This document shows positions 42,117 to 51,630 of a DNA stretch of 64,000 bases, piece by piece. The notes beneath the pieces were generated by a model. That model did no database searches and was not told the origin of the DNA. It was given only the letters and a program-made list of their open reading frames with translations. Position 1 is the first letter of the stretch. Each line of letters starts with the position of its first letter. A program made the position numbers and the translations under genes. The stretch is from CAZEHS01 sp964649745 (GTDB lineage Bacteria; Bacillota; Clostridia; Peptostreptococcales; Acidaminobacteraceae), in contig CAZYQI010000004.1 of assembly GCA_964649745.1 (NCBI GenBank), positions 1 to 64,000 of the forward strand. Direction: 5' to 3'.

Positions 42117-43030
42117 TCGCTTTCCCCTCCTTGTGTTTTCATCCCGTTGTACACTGCGTGACATGCACCAATGGCTCCCGCGTCCCCTCTCAATTCGGAC
42201 AACTCGATATCCACAGGATTTGGTGTTAATGCTTGGGTCAACTGCCGGATTTTCGGCAGAATGTCCGTCATGGAAACACTGACGCCACCGCTGATGATAA
42301 GGCGCTGCGGATTCAGCAGGCTGATGAGGTTGGCGCACAATACAGAGATATCTACTACAAATCGGTCTATGACCGCAACAGCTTCCTGATGACCTGCCTG
42401 GGCCTGAATGAACATTTCACCGGGACTCATTCCCATGGCTTCGGCCTGTCGTGTGAGAGCCAGCCCGGATGCGCGTTTTTCATATGCACCGAAATCCGCC
42501 CGATCCATCCGGACCCCTTTTATCACTTCTTCTGTTTCAACGGTAAATCCCACTTCTCCGGCTGAAGCGCTGCTTCCCTCCACCAGGTGCCCATGAACCA
42601 TGAGTGCACTTCCCACCCCGGTTCCGATACTGAGGTAGATCAAATCGGAAAGCCCTTTGCCGGATCCCTGAGCCCGTTCACCTATCAATGCATAATTGAC
42701 ATCGTTACGTACCAACACGGGCCAGTGAAACGCCGCCGACAGCACCTGAGAAACCGGAACATCTGTCCACCCCAGGGATGGGGCATCCAGAACAATGCCG
42801 GATTCAGGATCCACACGGCCCGGAATTCCCACTGCCATACCAAGGACCTGCTCCCTCTCAATGCCGGCCGCTTCCACGGCCTCCCCAATAAGGGATATAA
42901 TCCGTTCCAGTTTCGGCTCCGTTGTGATTTTTCTCCTGAATACAATTTCTTTCCGGTCATTCATAATCATAATCAATATCTTGGTGCCCCCTATATCGAC
43001 ACCGATACTGCAGGGGTAGGACACAGGCAT
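42113..43030 (-). CDS. ROK-family sugar kinase
   Basis: 305 residues with the ATP site SIGVDIGGTKILIMIM, catalytic Asp in VRNDVNYALIGERAQG, and GTGVGSALMVHGHLVEG. It probably phosphorylates the imported amino sugar so that nagB can act (a deacetylase would be needed for GlcNAc, none seen). The usual zinc motif CxCGxxGCxE of ROK kinases is missing; that region reads GFTVETEEVIKGVRMDRADF. The start has only GGAGGG at some distance. It begins the importer operon just downstream of the ROK repressor gene and its operator. Confidence 0.88.
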   Translation of the reverse strand: MPVSYPCSIGVDIGGTKILIMIMNDRKEIVFRRKITTEPKLERIISLIGEAVEAAGIEREQVLGMAVGIPGRVDPESGIVLDAPSLGWTDVPVSQVLSAAFHWPVLVRNDVNYALIGERAQGSGKGLSDLIYLSIGTGVGSALMVHGHLVEGSSASAGEVGFTVETEEVIKGVRMDRADFGAYEKRASGLALTRQAEAMGMSPGEMFIQAQAGHQEAVAVIDRFVVDISVLCANLISLLNPQRLIISGGVSVSMTDILPKIRQLTQALTPNPVDIELSELRGDAGAIGACHAVYNGMKTQGGESE

Positions 43031-43054
43031 CCCTCCTAGCCTTCATCTTCGTAT

Positions 43055-43077
43055 CTTATTTAACTTTGTTAACTAAG
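43055..43077. promoter_or_regulatory. probable ROK operator before the kinase gene
   Basis: CTTATTTAAC-3-GTTAACTAAG, 10-bp arms with one mismatch. It lies between the repressor gene and the kinase gene. The half-site TTAACTAAG is repeated in the promoter region of the repressor itself. Confidence 0.65.
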
Positions 43078-43090
43078 TGATGAAAAAAAA

Positions 43091-44281
43091 TCAAAGAAAC
43101 AGAATCCGTTCAAGGATATCCTGAGATCCCAACTCAAAAGCACCGTACAATACCGCCCGGCTTCCCAGGCGTCCTTTGATGACCTCTGTCCTGAATGGCA
43201 GGAATTCATTGATGCGCCGTGATACCTTTTCAGAGCACACCGGATCGATCTCAGAAATTCGCCCTCCCAGAACAATCCATTCCAGATCCAGCATATACAT
43301 CATATTGCAAAGCACCAGAGAAAGGTCTTCGTAAACATCCTCCAAAACAGCCAGAACGCCGGGATTGTTCTGAAGAACCGCTGCTTTAAGAAGTTCTTCC
43401 GGGTCCGCGGCATTGCCCATGGACGCTGCCACCACCTCCAGCTCCGAAGCCGCTCGTTTAGCGATGGCCGGAATCGAAATACGGCTTTCCAAGGGGCCGT
43501 AGACACGGTTCATACTGCCCGGCTTCCGTTTGTCAAAGCTGTAATAACCTACTTCCCCGGCAGCACAGCGGGCCCCCTCAAAAATGTGGCGGTCCAGAAT
43601 AAGGCCTGCGCCGACACCCATATCGATATTGATATAGAGCAGGTGCTCAGGATTCTGAATTTCTCCTGATGCAGATTCGCCCAAGGCCGCCAGGTTGATA
43701 TCATTCTTGATCAGCACCTTAACGCCCCACAGGGTCTGCAGGGTTTCCTTAAACAGCATCACATCATTCAGGCAGAGCCAAGGTCCCGGCACCTTAATCA
43801 TTCCATTATCTTCATTAACAACGGCGGGCATACCGACAACTAGTACTTTTAATAGGCTTTTTTCAATGCCATGGGTCTGTAAAAGCTCCTTAATGGCCTC
43901 ACTGACGGCTTCCGCAGTCAGTTTGCCTTCTGTATCTTCGGGAAACGGAATATTCCGTCGATCGATCATCTGGCGGTCCAGACCGCTGATTGCCACACGA
44001 ATGGCGCTTCCGCTCAGATCCACCGCTCCTGTAAGAGCAATCCGATAGTCGATGTCCAGCATGATGGGCTTACGTCCACCCAAGGATTCCCCTTCTCCAA
44101 TTTCAGAAAGGATTCCGGCCTCCAGAAGCTGCACAATGTTCTTTGAAATACTGGGTGCACTGAGCCCCAGGTGCTTCGCCAAATCGGCACGGGAAGTAGG
44201 TCCCAGTTGGATCAGAGACTTAATGATGGATTTTTGGTTGCTCTCTTTAATATCATGCTGCTTACTTCCGGTGTCCTTCAC
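43091..44281 (-). CDS. ROK-family transcriptional repressor (NagC/XylR type)
   Basis: 396 residues: N-terminal winged helix-turn-helix (ESNQKSIIKSLIQLGPTSRA, then LSAPSISKNIVQLLEAGIL) followed by a ROK sugar-binding domain (GAVDLSGSAIRVAISG, VLIKNDINLAALGESASG, NIDMGVGAGLILDRHIFEG). It presumably releases DNA on binding a sugar phosphate. It is the first gene of the amino-sugar unit and operator-like dyads lie on both sides. The zinc motif is also absent here (YYSFDKRKPGSMNRVYGP). Confidence 0.93.
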   Translation of the reverse strand: MKDTGSKQHDIKESNQKSIIKSLIQLGPTSRADLAKHLGLSAPSISKNIVQLLEAGILSEIGEGESLGGRKPIMLDIDYRIALTGAVDLSGSAIRVAISGLDRQMIDRRNIPFPEDTEGKLTAEAVSEAIKELLQTHGIEKSLLKVLVVGMPAVVNEDNGMIKVPGPWLCLNDVMLFKETLQTLWGVKVLIKNDINLAALGESASGEIQNPEHLLYINIDMGVGAGLILDRHIFEGARCAAGEVGYYSFDKRKPGSMNRVYGPLESRISIPAIAKRAASELEVVAASMGNAADPEELLKAAVLQNNPGVLAVLEDVYEDLSLVLCNMMYMLDLEWIVLGGRISEIDPVCSEKVSRRINEFLPFRTEVIKGRLGSRAVLYGAFELGSQDILERILFL

Positions 44282-44295
44282 AAGGGGCCAACTTT

Positions 44296-44318
44296 CTAAG
44301 TTAAGTTTACTTAGTTAC
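44296..44318. promoter_or_regulatory. probable ROK operator at the repressor promoter
   Basis: CTAAGTTAAG-3-ACTTAGTTAC, built from the same TTAACT(T/A)AG half-sites as the operator at 43,055-43,077. It lies 15 bases upstream of the repressor start codon, in position for autoregulation. Confidence 0.55.
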
Positions 44319-44468
44319 AAATTCACTATAGCAGAACCGTTCCTGACTGGCAATAGATTTTTCAGAATAATCTGCCTACCGTTATCCGTGGCTAAGGGTT
44401 TATCACCTTTCTTTCAATACGGCTCCAGTAAACTATCTGTGTTATCAGAGTACTCAAGGGCTGTATTC

Positions 44469-44498
44469 TTGTGTCCTCCCAGGATTGCGTGGTACAAT
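44469..44498 (+). promoter_or_regulatory. promoter of the HelD-like gene
   Basis: TTGTGT, 18-base spacer, TACAAT, about 45 bases upstream of the chosen start. It points away from the amino-sugar operon. Confidence 0.5.
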
Positions 44499-44542
44499 GA
44501 TTAGATGTGGAAAAGCAATTTATAGAGGCAGGAGGAATGACT

Positions 44543-46819
44543 TTGATTGAATATAGCAATGATCTGACAAATGAAAAGCAGTATCTGGCAGATACCATGG
44601 CTTTTATCCATAGAGAACTGGCCCGTCAGGAAGATCATCTCTCCCGCAGACGCAGGAACCTGCTTGATGCCCGCCGTGAAATGTATGAGAACACGGTGCA
44701 TTACAGCAATGATTTCGCACGAATGACTGAAATCAACCAGCACCTTACCGAACTTTCCAGCCAGACCAACACCTATGGCCATACAGAAAAACTGGTGGAA
44801 CGCCTGAAGCGTATGATGGACACCCCTTATTTCGGACGCTTTGATTTTACCGAAACCGGAAGCCCTGATAGGGATAAGATCTATCTGGGTATTTCAACGC
44901 TGATGGATTCCGAGGATTACACCATCTACGTGTATGACTGGCGTTCCCCTATTGCCAGCATTTTTTACCGCTTCGAGCCGGGAAATGTTGAATATCCGGC
45001 TCCGGACGGTACGGTTTCCGGTACGGTGACGTTGAAGCGGCAATTCAAGATACGAAAGTCGGAGCTGCTCTATTTCTTCGACTGCGCGGTTCAGATACGG
45101 GATGAAATTCTTCAAGAAGCTCTGGGCCGGAACGCATCACCAAAAATGCGCACCATTGTTGAGACCATCCAAAAAGAGCAGGACCTGATTATCCGAGACA
45201 CAGAAAACGATGTACTGATTGTCCAGGGAGCCGCCGGAAGCGGTAAGACCTCCATCGCCCTGCACCGGGTGGCATTCCTTCTTTATGAAGGGCTGGCAGC
45301 CAAACTGGAGGCCAACAACATCCTGATTCTTTCCCCCAACGGGGTTTTTGAACGCTATATCGCCGGTGTCCTCCCCGAGTTAGGGGAGGAAGCCGTGGAA
45401 CAGGTGACCTTGGAAGATATTCTGAACCGCTCTCTCGGACAGGAACGTCTGAGCGATGCCCGTAACCGTCAGATGGAAGCCATGCTGTCGGGCCGTGAAA
45501 AGCGGCTGACCGGTTGGATTGCTTATAAGGGCTCCGCCACCTTCATCACTGTTTTGGAACGCCTTTTAGACTACGCTGAGCACAAGCTCCTGAAATTTGA
45601 GGATGTCCAATATGCCGGGACCACGCTCTTCACCGGCAATGCCCTGAAGAACGAATTTCTCAATAATAAGACCGGCGCCTCTATGGCGCGGCGCCTCAAG
45701 CGTATCGAAAGCCGTATTCTTGAACGTGTCAAGCCTCTCTACCGAAAACGGCTGGGAATACTGGAAGAGCTGGTTGAAAAAAGCGGTGAGCACGAATTTG
45801 AAATAAGATCCTACGCCCGACTGCTGGCCATGAAGGAAAATCGGACATTTCTGGAACGCCTTCGGAAAATGACTGAAATGGATTGCGCTGCGCTCTATCT
45901 CAAGCTTTTCAGGGATAAAGGGCTGTTCGCGCGGATGGTACAGGGCTTAGAACTTCCAGAGGACACAGACGCCTTTCGGGAATACACCCTTGAAGCCCTG
46001 GAAGCAGGACATCTCCCCTATGAAGACGCCTCCGCGCTGGCTTATCTGAGGCTGAAGGCTGAGGGCCATGATCTGTTCGGCGACATACGGCAGGTGGTTA
46101 TTGATGAGGCTCAGGACTATCACCCCCTTCATTGTGCCATTTTCAGGGAGCTTTTCCCCTCTGCCCGGTTCACCATCATCGGCGATATCCATCAAACCAT
46201 CGGCAGCACCGTGGATGCCGGTCATTATCAGGAGCTGGCAAAAATCCTCTCGAAGCCTAAATCCCTGCAGATAACCCTGGATCGCAGCTATCGTTCCACA
46301 ATAGAAATCACGGCGTTTTCTCAAAAAATCCTGGGCAGTATGGATACCACCCGTGCCTTCGAACGACATGGTGAAGAACCCTGCTTGTTTCTTTTCGATT
46401 CTGAACACCGTCTGGCTGACGCTGCTTTGACCGACGCCCGCAGGGCTCTTGAGGATGGTCATGGATCCGCTGTGCTTCTGTGCAGAACCCGGCGCCAGGC
46501 CCAGGATCTTTACAACCGCATGGGTAAGCCTGATGATGTGGCGCTGGTGCAACAGGATGATCAGGACATTGGTACCGGCATCCTTATTTTGCCTGTCTAT
46601 CTGGCAAAGGGCCTTGAATTCGATGCAGCCTTCGTGATCGGAGCCGACGAATCCTACAGCACCGAACAGGACCGCAAGCTGCTTTACATTGCCTGTACCC
46701 GGGCCCTGCACCGTCTGAACCTTTATGCCTGCGATACGTGGAGCCGGTTGATTCCAACAGCCCCCTTAAGCCTTGTGAAAACGGTAAATGATTCGATGCC
46801 CACGGATTTGCGCAAATAA
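44543..46819 (+). CDS. helD: HelD-like UvrD/Rep-superfamily helicase (RNA polymerase recycling)
   Basis: About 758 residues. An N-terminal coiled coil (FIHRELARQEDHLSRRRRNL), then superfamily-1 motifs: Walker A GAAGSGKTSIALHR, motif II VIDEAQDYHPLH, motif III IIGDIHQTIGS, motif IV LDRSYRSTIEI and late motif KLLYIACTRALHRLNL. HelD-type proteins bind RNA polymerase and free it from DNA. The start is uncertain: AGGAGG is 7 bases before this TTG and only 1 base before an in-frame ATG (44,537); a GTG at 44,507 has no binding site. It stands alone on the plus strand. Confidence 0.9.
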   Translation: MIEYSNDLTNEKQYLADTMAFIHRELARQEDHLSRRRRNLLDARREMYENTVHYSNDFARMTEINQHLTELSSQTNTYGHTEKLVERLKRMMDTPYFGRFDFTETGSPDRDKIYLGISTLMDSEDYTIYVYDWRSPIASIFYRFEPGNVEYPAPDGTVSGTVTLKRQFKIRKSELLYFFDCAVQIRDEILQEALGRNASPKMRTIVETIQKEQDLIIRDTENDVLIVQGAAGSGKTSIALHRVAFLLYEGLAAKLEANNILILSPNGVFERYIAGVLPELGEEAVEQVTLEDILNRSLGQERLSDARNRQMEAMLSGREKRLTGWIAYKGSATFITVLERLLDYAEHKLLKFEDVQYAGTTLFTGNALKNEFLNNKTGASMARRLKRIESRILERVKPLYRKRLGILEELVEKSGEHEFEIRSYARLLAMKENRTFLERLRKMTEMDCAALYLKLFRDKGLFARMVQGLELPEDTDAFREYTLEALEAGHLPYEDASALAYLRLKAEGHDLFGDIRQVVIDEAQDYHPLHCAIFRELFPSARFTIIGDIHQTIGSTVDAGHYQELAKILSKPKSLQITLDRSYRSTIEITAFSQKILGSMDTTRAFERHGEEPCLFLFDSEHRLADAALTDARRALEDGHGSAVLLCRTRRQAQDLYNRMGKPDDVALVQQDDQDIGTGILILPVYLAKGLEFDAAFVIGADESYSTEQDRKLLYIACTRALHRLNLYACDTWSRLIPTAPLSLVKTVNDSMPTDLRK

Positions 46820-46893
46820 GTGCGGATAGGAAGAAGATAAAGAGAACGGCCAAACAGTGTATTGGCGCTGACATTTTTTAACAAACGCCCCGT

Positions 46894-47601
46894 TTATGCC
46901 CGTGCCACCACAATGGTTGCCGGGCTGTTTTCATTCCACCGGGCACTCTCAAAATCCCCGTAAAGCTCTATCTGTTCGAAGCCTGCAGCTGCAAGACCCT
47001 GGAGCAGCACGTCCCGCTTTAATGCCAGTAGCCGTGTTTCGTTTACGTATTCCAGTCCCTCAACAGTGAGTTTCGTAATAAATTGAACGGATTCAGACCC
47101 GATGATATAGCTTCGCTCCAGGATCAGTTTCCTATCGGGAAGACTGATCTGCGGCAGGGAGGTCTGATGATACTTCTGTATACGGTCATAATTCACAATC
47201 TGCAGGATCAACTCTCCACCTGGTTTTAAAAGGTTTCGGCAATCTGAAAGAAAGGTTGTAACCCCCTTGATGTCCCCCAAGTGCACCAGCGTGTTTCCTA
47301 TGCATATGATCCGGTTAAAAACCAGGGATCCTAAGGTGCTGATTTCCTCCATGCCCATTTCCCGAGCACCAAAACCCATTGTTTCACCGGTCTTTTGAAG
47401 CTTGGGGTACATGGAGCCGATTTCCAGGGCTTCCACATCAGCTCCTGCTTTCGCCAACGCTGCAGAATATCCACCTGTCCCGGCACCTATATCCAGTACC
47501 GCACTGCCTTTGGGGCAATGCTCAACGAGGAACTTGATCTGCCTCGGATTTGGCGGGAATAATTCGTCATAGTAACAACTTAGGTGTGTATAAAAATCCA
47601 T
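46894..47601 (-). CDS. class I SAM-dependent methyltransferase
   Basis: 235 residues. Motif I AVLDIGAGTGGYSAALAKAG binds SAM; GADVEALEIGSMYPKLQ supplies the acidic residue for the ribose; a later NRIICIGNTLVHLGD and PGGELILQIVNYDRI complete the fold. Substrate unknown; the RIQKYHQTSLPQISLPDR part looks like a substrate lid. It starts 4 bases after the GH18 gene ends, so it belongs to the same transcript. Confidence 0.85.
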   Translation of the reverse strand: MDFYTHLSCYYDELFPPNPRQIKFLVEHCPKGSAVLDIGAGTGGYSAALAKAGADVEALEIGSMYPKLQKTGETMGFGAREMGMEEISTLGSLVFNRIICIGNTLVHLGDIKGVTTFLSDCRNLLKPGGELILQIVNYDRIQKYHQTSLPQISLPDRKLILERSYIIGSESVQFITKLTVEGLEYVNETRLLALKRDVLLQGLAAAGFEQIELYGDFESARWNENSPATIVVARA

Positions 47602-47605
47602 ACGA

Positions 47606-49264
47606 TCACTGTCCTTTCAGCCCTTCCCGAGCCCATTGCCAGAATACTTCCGTTTCAAAGCCCCGTCGCCATGAGGCCAGGCCTGCCAGATCATATTTCC
47701 GGATGATCTGAATCCGGGCCTTCATCGATGCCTCATCCTCCATCCACATTCGTTTCATCGCTCCGTTTTCCCTGAAGTTGGCCGTCATCTGCCCGGCCTT
47801 TTCATCAAACCGGTACTCCGGATCCTTACCCAACAGAACCGCCTCCTGGTCTTTCATGCCGATGGCCTTTGACGTAACGGTGATGCCTCCGTCCCCATTC
47901 GGGGTTTCGGTCCAAATCCGGGTGTATAAAGGAACGCCTAATACTAATTTTTCAGGGGGAATCATACCCAGGGATTCAGAAACCGCCTTTTCTGTCCAAT
48001 CCAGTGAAGCCACCGATCCGCTTTCCGAGCTGTTGGCATAATGCTCGTCATAAGCCATCAGAATAATGTAATCCGCTGTACGGGATATAGCTTCCCGATC
48101 CAGGAAAAGTGACCATTCCTCGCTGCCCCAAGGGGGGGCCGCCGCTACCGAAAACGTTACACCCTGGCGGGTTAGTGCTGCATCCAGTTCTTTGAGAAAG
48201 TCATTGAGACCCGCCTGATCTTTTTTATAGACATTCTCAAAATCGATGCTGATTCCATCCAATTCATAGAAAGACGCATACAGGGCGATATCCGCTATCG
48301 CTCTGGCCTTAAGCCCTTCATCTTCTAACAGGGCATGGGTTCGTTGCGGTTCAAATCCATTACGAAACACACCCCATACCCGATAACCCAACGTGTGGGC
48401 TTCTCTGACATACCGGATGGAGGCTTCGTTGGTGACTACCCCGTCTTGATTGATGGAAAACCACGTCGGACACAAAATGTCCAGACCCTGAATCTTAGAG
48501 GCCTTTGACATATTGGGATTTTCACTGTACTTTTCTACGAATTCGTAGGTGATATTGATTGCCCCGTATTGCTTAGGCGCCGTTCGGACGGCCGTAAAGG
48601 GCTTCTGGCTTCCCGCATATTCTGCATAGGATGTAACGGCTCCTTTGGAGGCATAGCCGATCAGCCCGTCCCCTGTTCGGATTCGATACTCCGACTCGTT
48701 TTCTGAAAACAGCCTTAATGTTTCCCCCTCGGTGAGGTCCCGCTGTCTTTTTCCCTTTCCGGTTGGGTCTGTGTAGAATTTTGAGCCCCCAGGCTTCACA
48801 ATACCGTATATGCGCACCCCCGGCGAATCCAAGATAAGGCTCCTTTTGTCCGGTGTCAGGGCCGAATTAAGACCCAGCCACTGATCCAGCCTCTCCAGCT
48901 CGACAAACCAGCCATCATTAAGTGCCTTTAACGGGAAATTGAGGTTTCCCCCAGCTTTGGTAATTTGCTTCGTGAGGACCGGGTCTTCATATGCAACACT
49001 GCCGGCAGAAACATGAAGGATTATCCGCCCTTCTTCCGTATCGATGGTAAAGGGAATGCCTAAGGCTTCAACAACCTGGGTTTTCAGAAAAACACGGCCA
49101 TCCTCCAAAAAAAACGGCGCTTCCACCGTGCTAACCCCATCATCCAGAATCAGTCCGCCAGTGGGCTCCTTCTCAGGAAACCGGTTAATGTAGACCATAA
49201 ATCCCAGAGGAATCAGCATAATCACTGCAAAAATCAAAGAAATAACCTTCCCCCTGAGCTTCAT
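47606..49264 (-). CDS. GH18-family cell-wall hydrolase, spore-germination (YaaH-like) type
   Basis: 552 residues. A single N-terminal membrane anchor/signal (GKVISLIFAVIMLIPLGFMVY), a copper-amine-oxidase-N-like domain (FLEDGRVFLKTQVVEALGIP), an SH3-like segment (YRIRTGDGLIGYASKGAVT), and a GH18 barrel with the catalytic DxxDxDxE type motif LDGISIDFENVYKK and MAYDEHYANSSESG. Members of this group cleave cortex or wall glycans. The ATG overlaps the stop codon of the chrA gene upstream (ATGA) and has GGAGG at 6 bases; the frame is open further up but inside chrA. Confidence 0.9.
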   Translation of the reverse strand: MKLRGKVISLIFAVIMLIPLGFMVYINRFPEKEPTGGLILDDGVSTVEAPFFLEDGRVFLKTQVVEALGIPFTIDTEEGRIILHVSAGSVAYEDPVLTKQITKAGGNLNFPLKALNDGWFVELERLDQWLGLNSALTPDKRSLILDSPGVRIYGIVKPGGSKFYTDPTGKGKRQRDLTEGETLRLFSENESEYRIRTGDGLIGYASKGAVTSYAEYAGSQKPFTAVRTAPKQYGAINITYEFVEKYSENPNMSKASKIQGLDILCPTWFSINQDGVVTNEASIRYVREAHTLGYRVWGVFRNGFEPQRTHALLEDEGLKARAIADIALYASFYELDGISIDFENVYKKDQAGLNDFLKELDAALTRQGVTFSVAAAPPWGSEEWSLFLDREAISRTADYIILMAYDEHYANSSESGSVASLDWTEKAVSESLGMIPPEKLVLGVPLYTRIWTETPNGDGGITVTSKAIGMKDQEAVLLGKDPEYRFDEKAGQMTANFRENGAMKRMWMEDEASMKARIQIIRKYDLAGLASWRRGFETEVFWQWAREGLKGQ

Positions 49265-49809
49265 AAAGCTCCTCCCATCCAGCCGGCATATGAGAACACA
49301 ATGCCCAGAACAGCACAGGCTCCCAGGATGGTCACCGTTTTCATTCTGGTTCTCGTACTGAGAATAAAAACCACGGCGCAGATCAGAAGCTGTACCGGGT
49401 GCCTCACCGCATCCATTCCTAAGGTAATGCAGACCCCTGCGATCAGCCCTAACGCAGCAGGCCGGATTCCCGCAAAGGCTGCATCCAGCGCAGGCAGTCC
49501 CGCCCCTTTTAATTTCAGCTTCCACAGGGCAAGGGCCATAAGAAAGGACGGGATCGAAACGGCCAGGGTGGCTGCCAAGGACCCTGCGAAACCCGCCTGC
49601 TGATATCCGATGAAGGTGGCCAGATTAACGGCTATGGGACCGGGAGTGGACTGAGATATGGAAATCAGGTCCAGAAGGCGCCCGGGTGACAGCCACTGGT
49701 GAATCTCAACGGTTTCCTCCCGTATAAACGGGATCATAGCATAACCCCCGCCAAAGCTGAAGGCCCCTATTTTAGAGAAAGTGAGAATCAGTTCCAGCAA
49801 GGGATTCAT
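49261..49809 (-). CDS. chrA: short-chain chromate transporter subunit
   Basis: 182 residues, half the size of long ChrA, with the family start (FSKIGAFSFGGGYAMIPFI), SISQSTPGPIAVNLATFIGY and about five membrane segments. Half-size ChrA proteins come as pairs and form a heterodimer that exports chromate (substrate inferred from family). It overlaps its partner and the GH18 gene by 4 bases each. GGAAGGG lies upstream of this ATG; an earlier in-frame start inside the partner gene is less likely. Confidence 0.9.
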   Translation of the reverse strand: MNPLLELILTFSKIGAFSFGGGYAMIPFIREETVEIHQWLSPGRLLDLISISQSTPGPIAVNLATFIGYQQAGFAGSLAATLAVSIPSFLMALALWKLKLKGAGLPALDAAFAGIRPAALGLIAGVCITLGMDAVRHPVQLLICAVVFILSTRTRMKTVTILGACAVLGIVFSYAGWMGGAL

Positions 49810-50339
49810 TGTGTCACCCTTCCCTTCATCAGGAATCCGACAATACCGGAGACCAGGATCATAACCAAGGGATGCCAGCCTAAAACTGTTATGCCGCAAA
49901 GTCCGAAAAGCCCCAATAGAACATTGAAATGTACCGGCTTGATGGCCTTGCCCATCTGAAAGACCGAGGCCAGCATCAGCCCGATGACTGCGGGGTTGAT
50001 GCCGGAAAAAATTGCCTGAACAACGGGCACATCCATATACGGTTCGAAAAATCGCGCGATGATGTAAATAACCAGCAAAGAGGGAGTAATCACTCCTCCA
50101 TAGGCGGCCAGAGCACCGAATTTCGGATGGATACGGTTTCCGGACATAGCCGCCATGTTTACTGCCAAAGCCCCTGGGAGGCTTTGACTAAGGGCGATCA
50201 TATCAAGGAATTCCTCTTTCTCAATCCATTTTCGCCGGGTCACCAGTTCCCGTTCCATAATGCCGATCATGGCATATCCACCGCCAAAGGTCACGATGCC
50301 GATAGTGAAATAAGTTTTGTATATTTCAAAAAGTCTCAT
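49806..50339 (-). CDS. chrA: short-chain chromate transporter subunit, partner
   Basis: 177 residues. FTIGIVTFGGGYAMIGIMER and IALSQSLPGALAVNMAAMSG match the same two motifs as the second subunit. The ATG at 50,339 with GGAGC 6 bases upstream starts the protein where the family starts; the frame is open 14 codons further. It is the first gene of the coupled chrA-chrA-GH18-methyltransferase unit. Confidence 0.9.
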   Translation of the reverse strand: MRLFEIYKTYFTIGIVTFGGGYAMIGIMERELVTRRKWIEKEEFLDMIALSQSLPGALAVNMAAMSGNRIHPKFGALAAYGGVITPSLLVIYIIARFFEPYMDVPVVQAIFSGINPAVIGLMLASVFQMGKAIKPVHFNVLLGLFGLCGITVLGWHPLVMILVSGIVGFLMKGRVTQ

Positions 50340-50370
50340 AGGATGCTCCGCTAAATCTGAATCGTATTTT

Positions 50371-50439
50371 GCCACGAACACCTTGAACGGAGCGGATTTG
50401 AAGGTTAGTATCTCTGTGTAAATCCGTGTTATCCGTGGC
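50371..50439. repeat. short relative of the panC-panB palindromic repeat
   Basis: Begins GCCACGAACAC and ends ATCCGTGTTATCCGTGGC, the same end as 26,970-26,987. Only 69 bp, so an internally deleted or decayed copy. Confidence 0.6.
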
Positions 50440-50479
50440 TGGTCATCTTTCTATTGCTACTTCTCAGTATATCAGAAAA

Positions 50480-50507
50480 TGAAAAGGACAGGCGGTATGC
50501 CTGTCCC
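50480..50507 (-). terminator. terminator of the aminopeptidase gene
   Basis: GGACAGGC-5-GCCTGTCC followed by TTTTCATTTT on the minus strand, directly after the stop codon. Confidence 0.85.
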
Positions 50508-50511
50508 ATTA

Positions 50512-51630
50512 TCAACCCATCAGCCGTTCCGGATTCAGATCTTCGAGTTCCGGAATTACAAAACGTCCATCCTTGCGGATCAGGACACCGTCAAAATAAA
50601 TCTCTCCACCGCCGTATTCCGGGGTTTGTATACATACCAAATCCCAGTGGATGGCTGAGGCATTGCCGTTGGAGGCTTCTTCATAGCATTCCCCGGGAGT
50701 GAAATGGAAGCTTCCCATAATCTTCTCATCAAACAAGGTGTCTTTCATCGGTTTCAGAATATAGGGGTTTACACCGATGGCGAATTCTCCGATATAGCGG
50801 GCCCCTTCATCGGTATCCAGAACATGATTCAGCTTATCCGTATCGTTGGAGGTGGCATTTACGATCTTTCCGTCATTGAAGATCAGCGTGATGTGTTCGT
50901 AGGTAGTGCCCTGATAAACAGCCGGACAATTAAAGGTGATCTGCCCGTTGACGCTCTCCCTGACCGGAGCGGTGAACACCTCTCCATCAGGAAGATTCAT
51001 CTTGCCGTCGCACTTAATGGCCGGAATTCCCTTGATGGAAAACATCAGATCTGTGCCCTTCCCCTTGATATGAACATGATCCGTGCGCTGCATCAGCTGC
51101 ACCAGCTGGTCCATGGCTCGGGACATCTTCTTGTAATCCAGTGTGCAGACCTTGTAGTAGAAGCTTTCAAAGGCATCCTGGCTCATGCTGGCACTCTGGG
51201 CCATGGATCCGTTTGGGTAGCGCATGACTACCCACTTTGTGTGGTCAACCCGATATTGTGTGACCGGCCTCATGATTTCCATACTCATTTTGAGCTTATC
51301 CGCAGGCACATCACCCATTTCATTGATATTATCGCCGCCTCGGATACCAATATAGGCCTGCATCTGCTTCATCTCATCCAGCTCCAGAGACGCCTTGATC
51401 TCCAGTTGCTCTCTGGTGGCCTGCATCAGGATTTCCCTGTCTGTACGGGGATCATTCCAGCGGATGAAGGGCCGTCCTCCGACTTTATAGGTTTCTTCTA
51501 CAAGGGCCCTCACCAATGGCTGAGGCGCTGTGCCATGGCAGTGAATCATCACATTTTCATCCGGTTTGATCTCGGTTGAGTAGTTGATAATATTCTTAGC
51601 AAAATCCCGAATCCGTTGATCCATATCCAA
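50512..51630 (-). CDS. M29-family aminopeptidase
   Basis: 372 residues, AmpS/PepS type metallopeptidase. Typical parts: DENVMIHCHGTAPQPLVRAL (N-terminal domain), GKGTDLMFSIKGIPAIKCDG, NLPDGEVFTAPVRESVNGQI with the metal-binding Glu, FHFTPGECYEEASNGNASAI with further ligands, and HWDLVCIQTPEYGGGEIYFD near the end. It removes N-terminal residues from peptides in the cytoplasm. Monocistronic: terminator behind, MocR gene ahead. Confidence 0.93.
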   Translation of the reverse strand: MDMDQRIRDFAKNIINYSTEIKPDENVMIHCHGTAPQPLVRALVEETYKVGGRPFIRWNDPRTDREILMQATREQLEIKASLELDEMKQMQAYIGIRGGDNINEMGDVPADKLKMSMEIMRPVTQYRVDHTKWVVMRYPNGSMAQSASMSQDAFESFYYKVCTLDYKKMSRAMDQLVQLMQRTDHVHIKGKGTDLMFSIKGIPAIKCDGKMNLPDGEVFTAPVRESVNGQITFNCPAVYQGTTYEHITLIFNDGKIVNATSNDTDKLNHVLDTDEGARYIGEFAIGVNPYILKPMKDTLFDEKIMGSFHFTPGECYEEASNGNASAIHWDLVCIQTPEYGGGEIYFDGVLIRKDGRFVIPELEDLNPERLMG

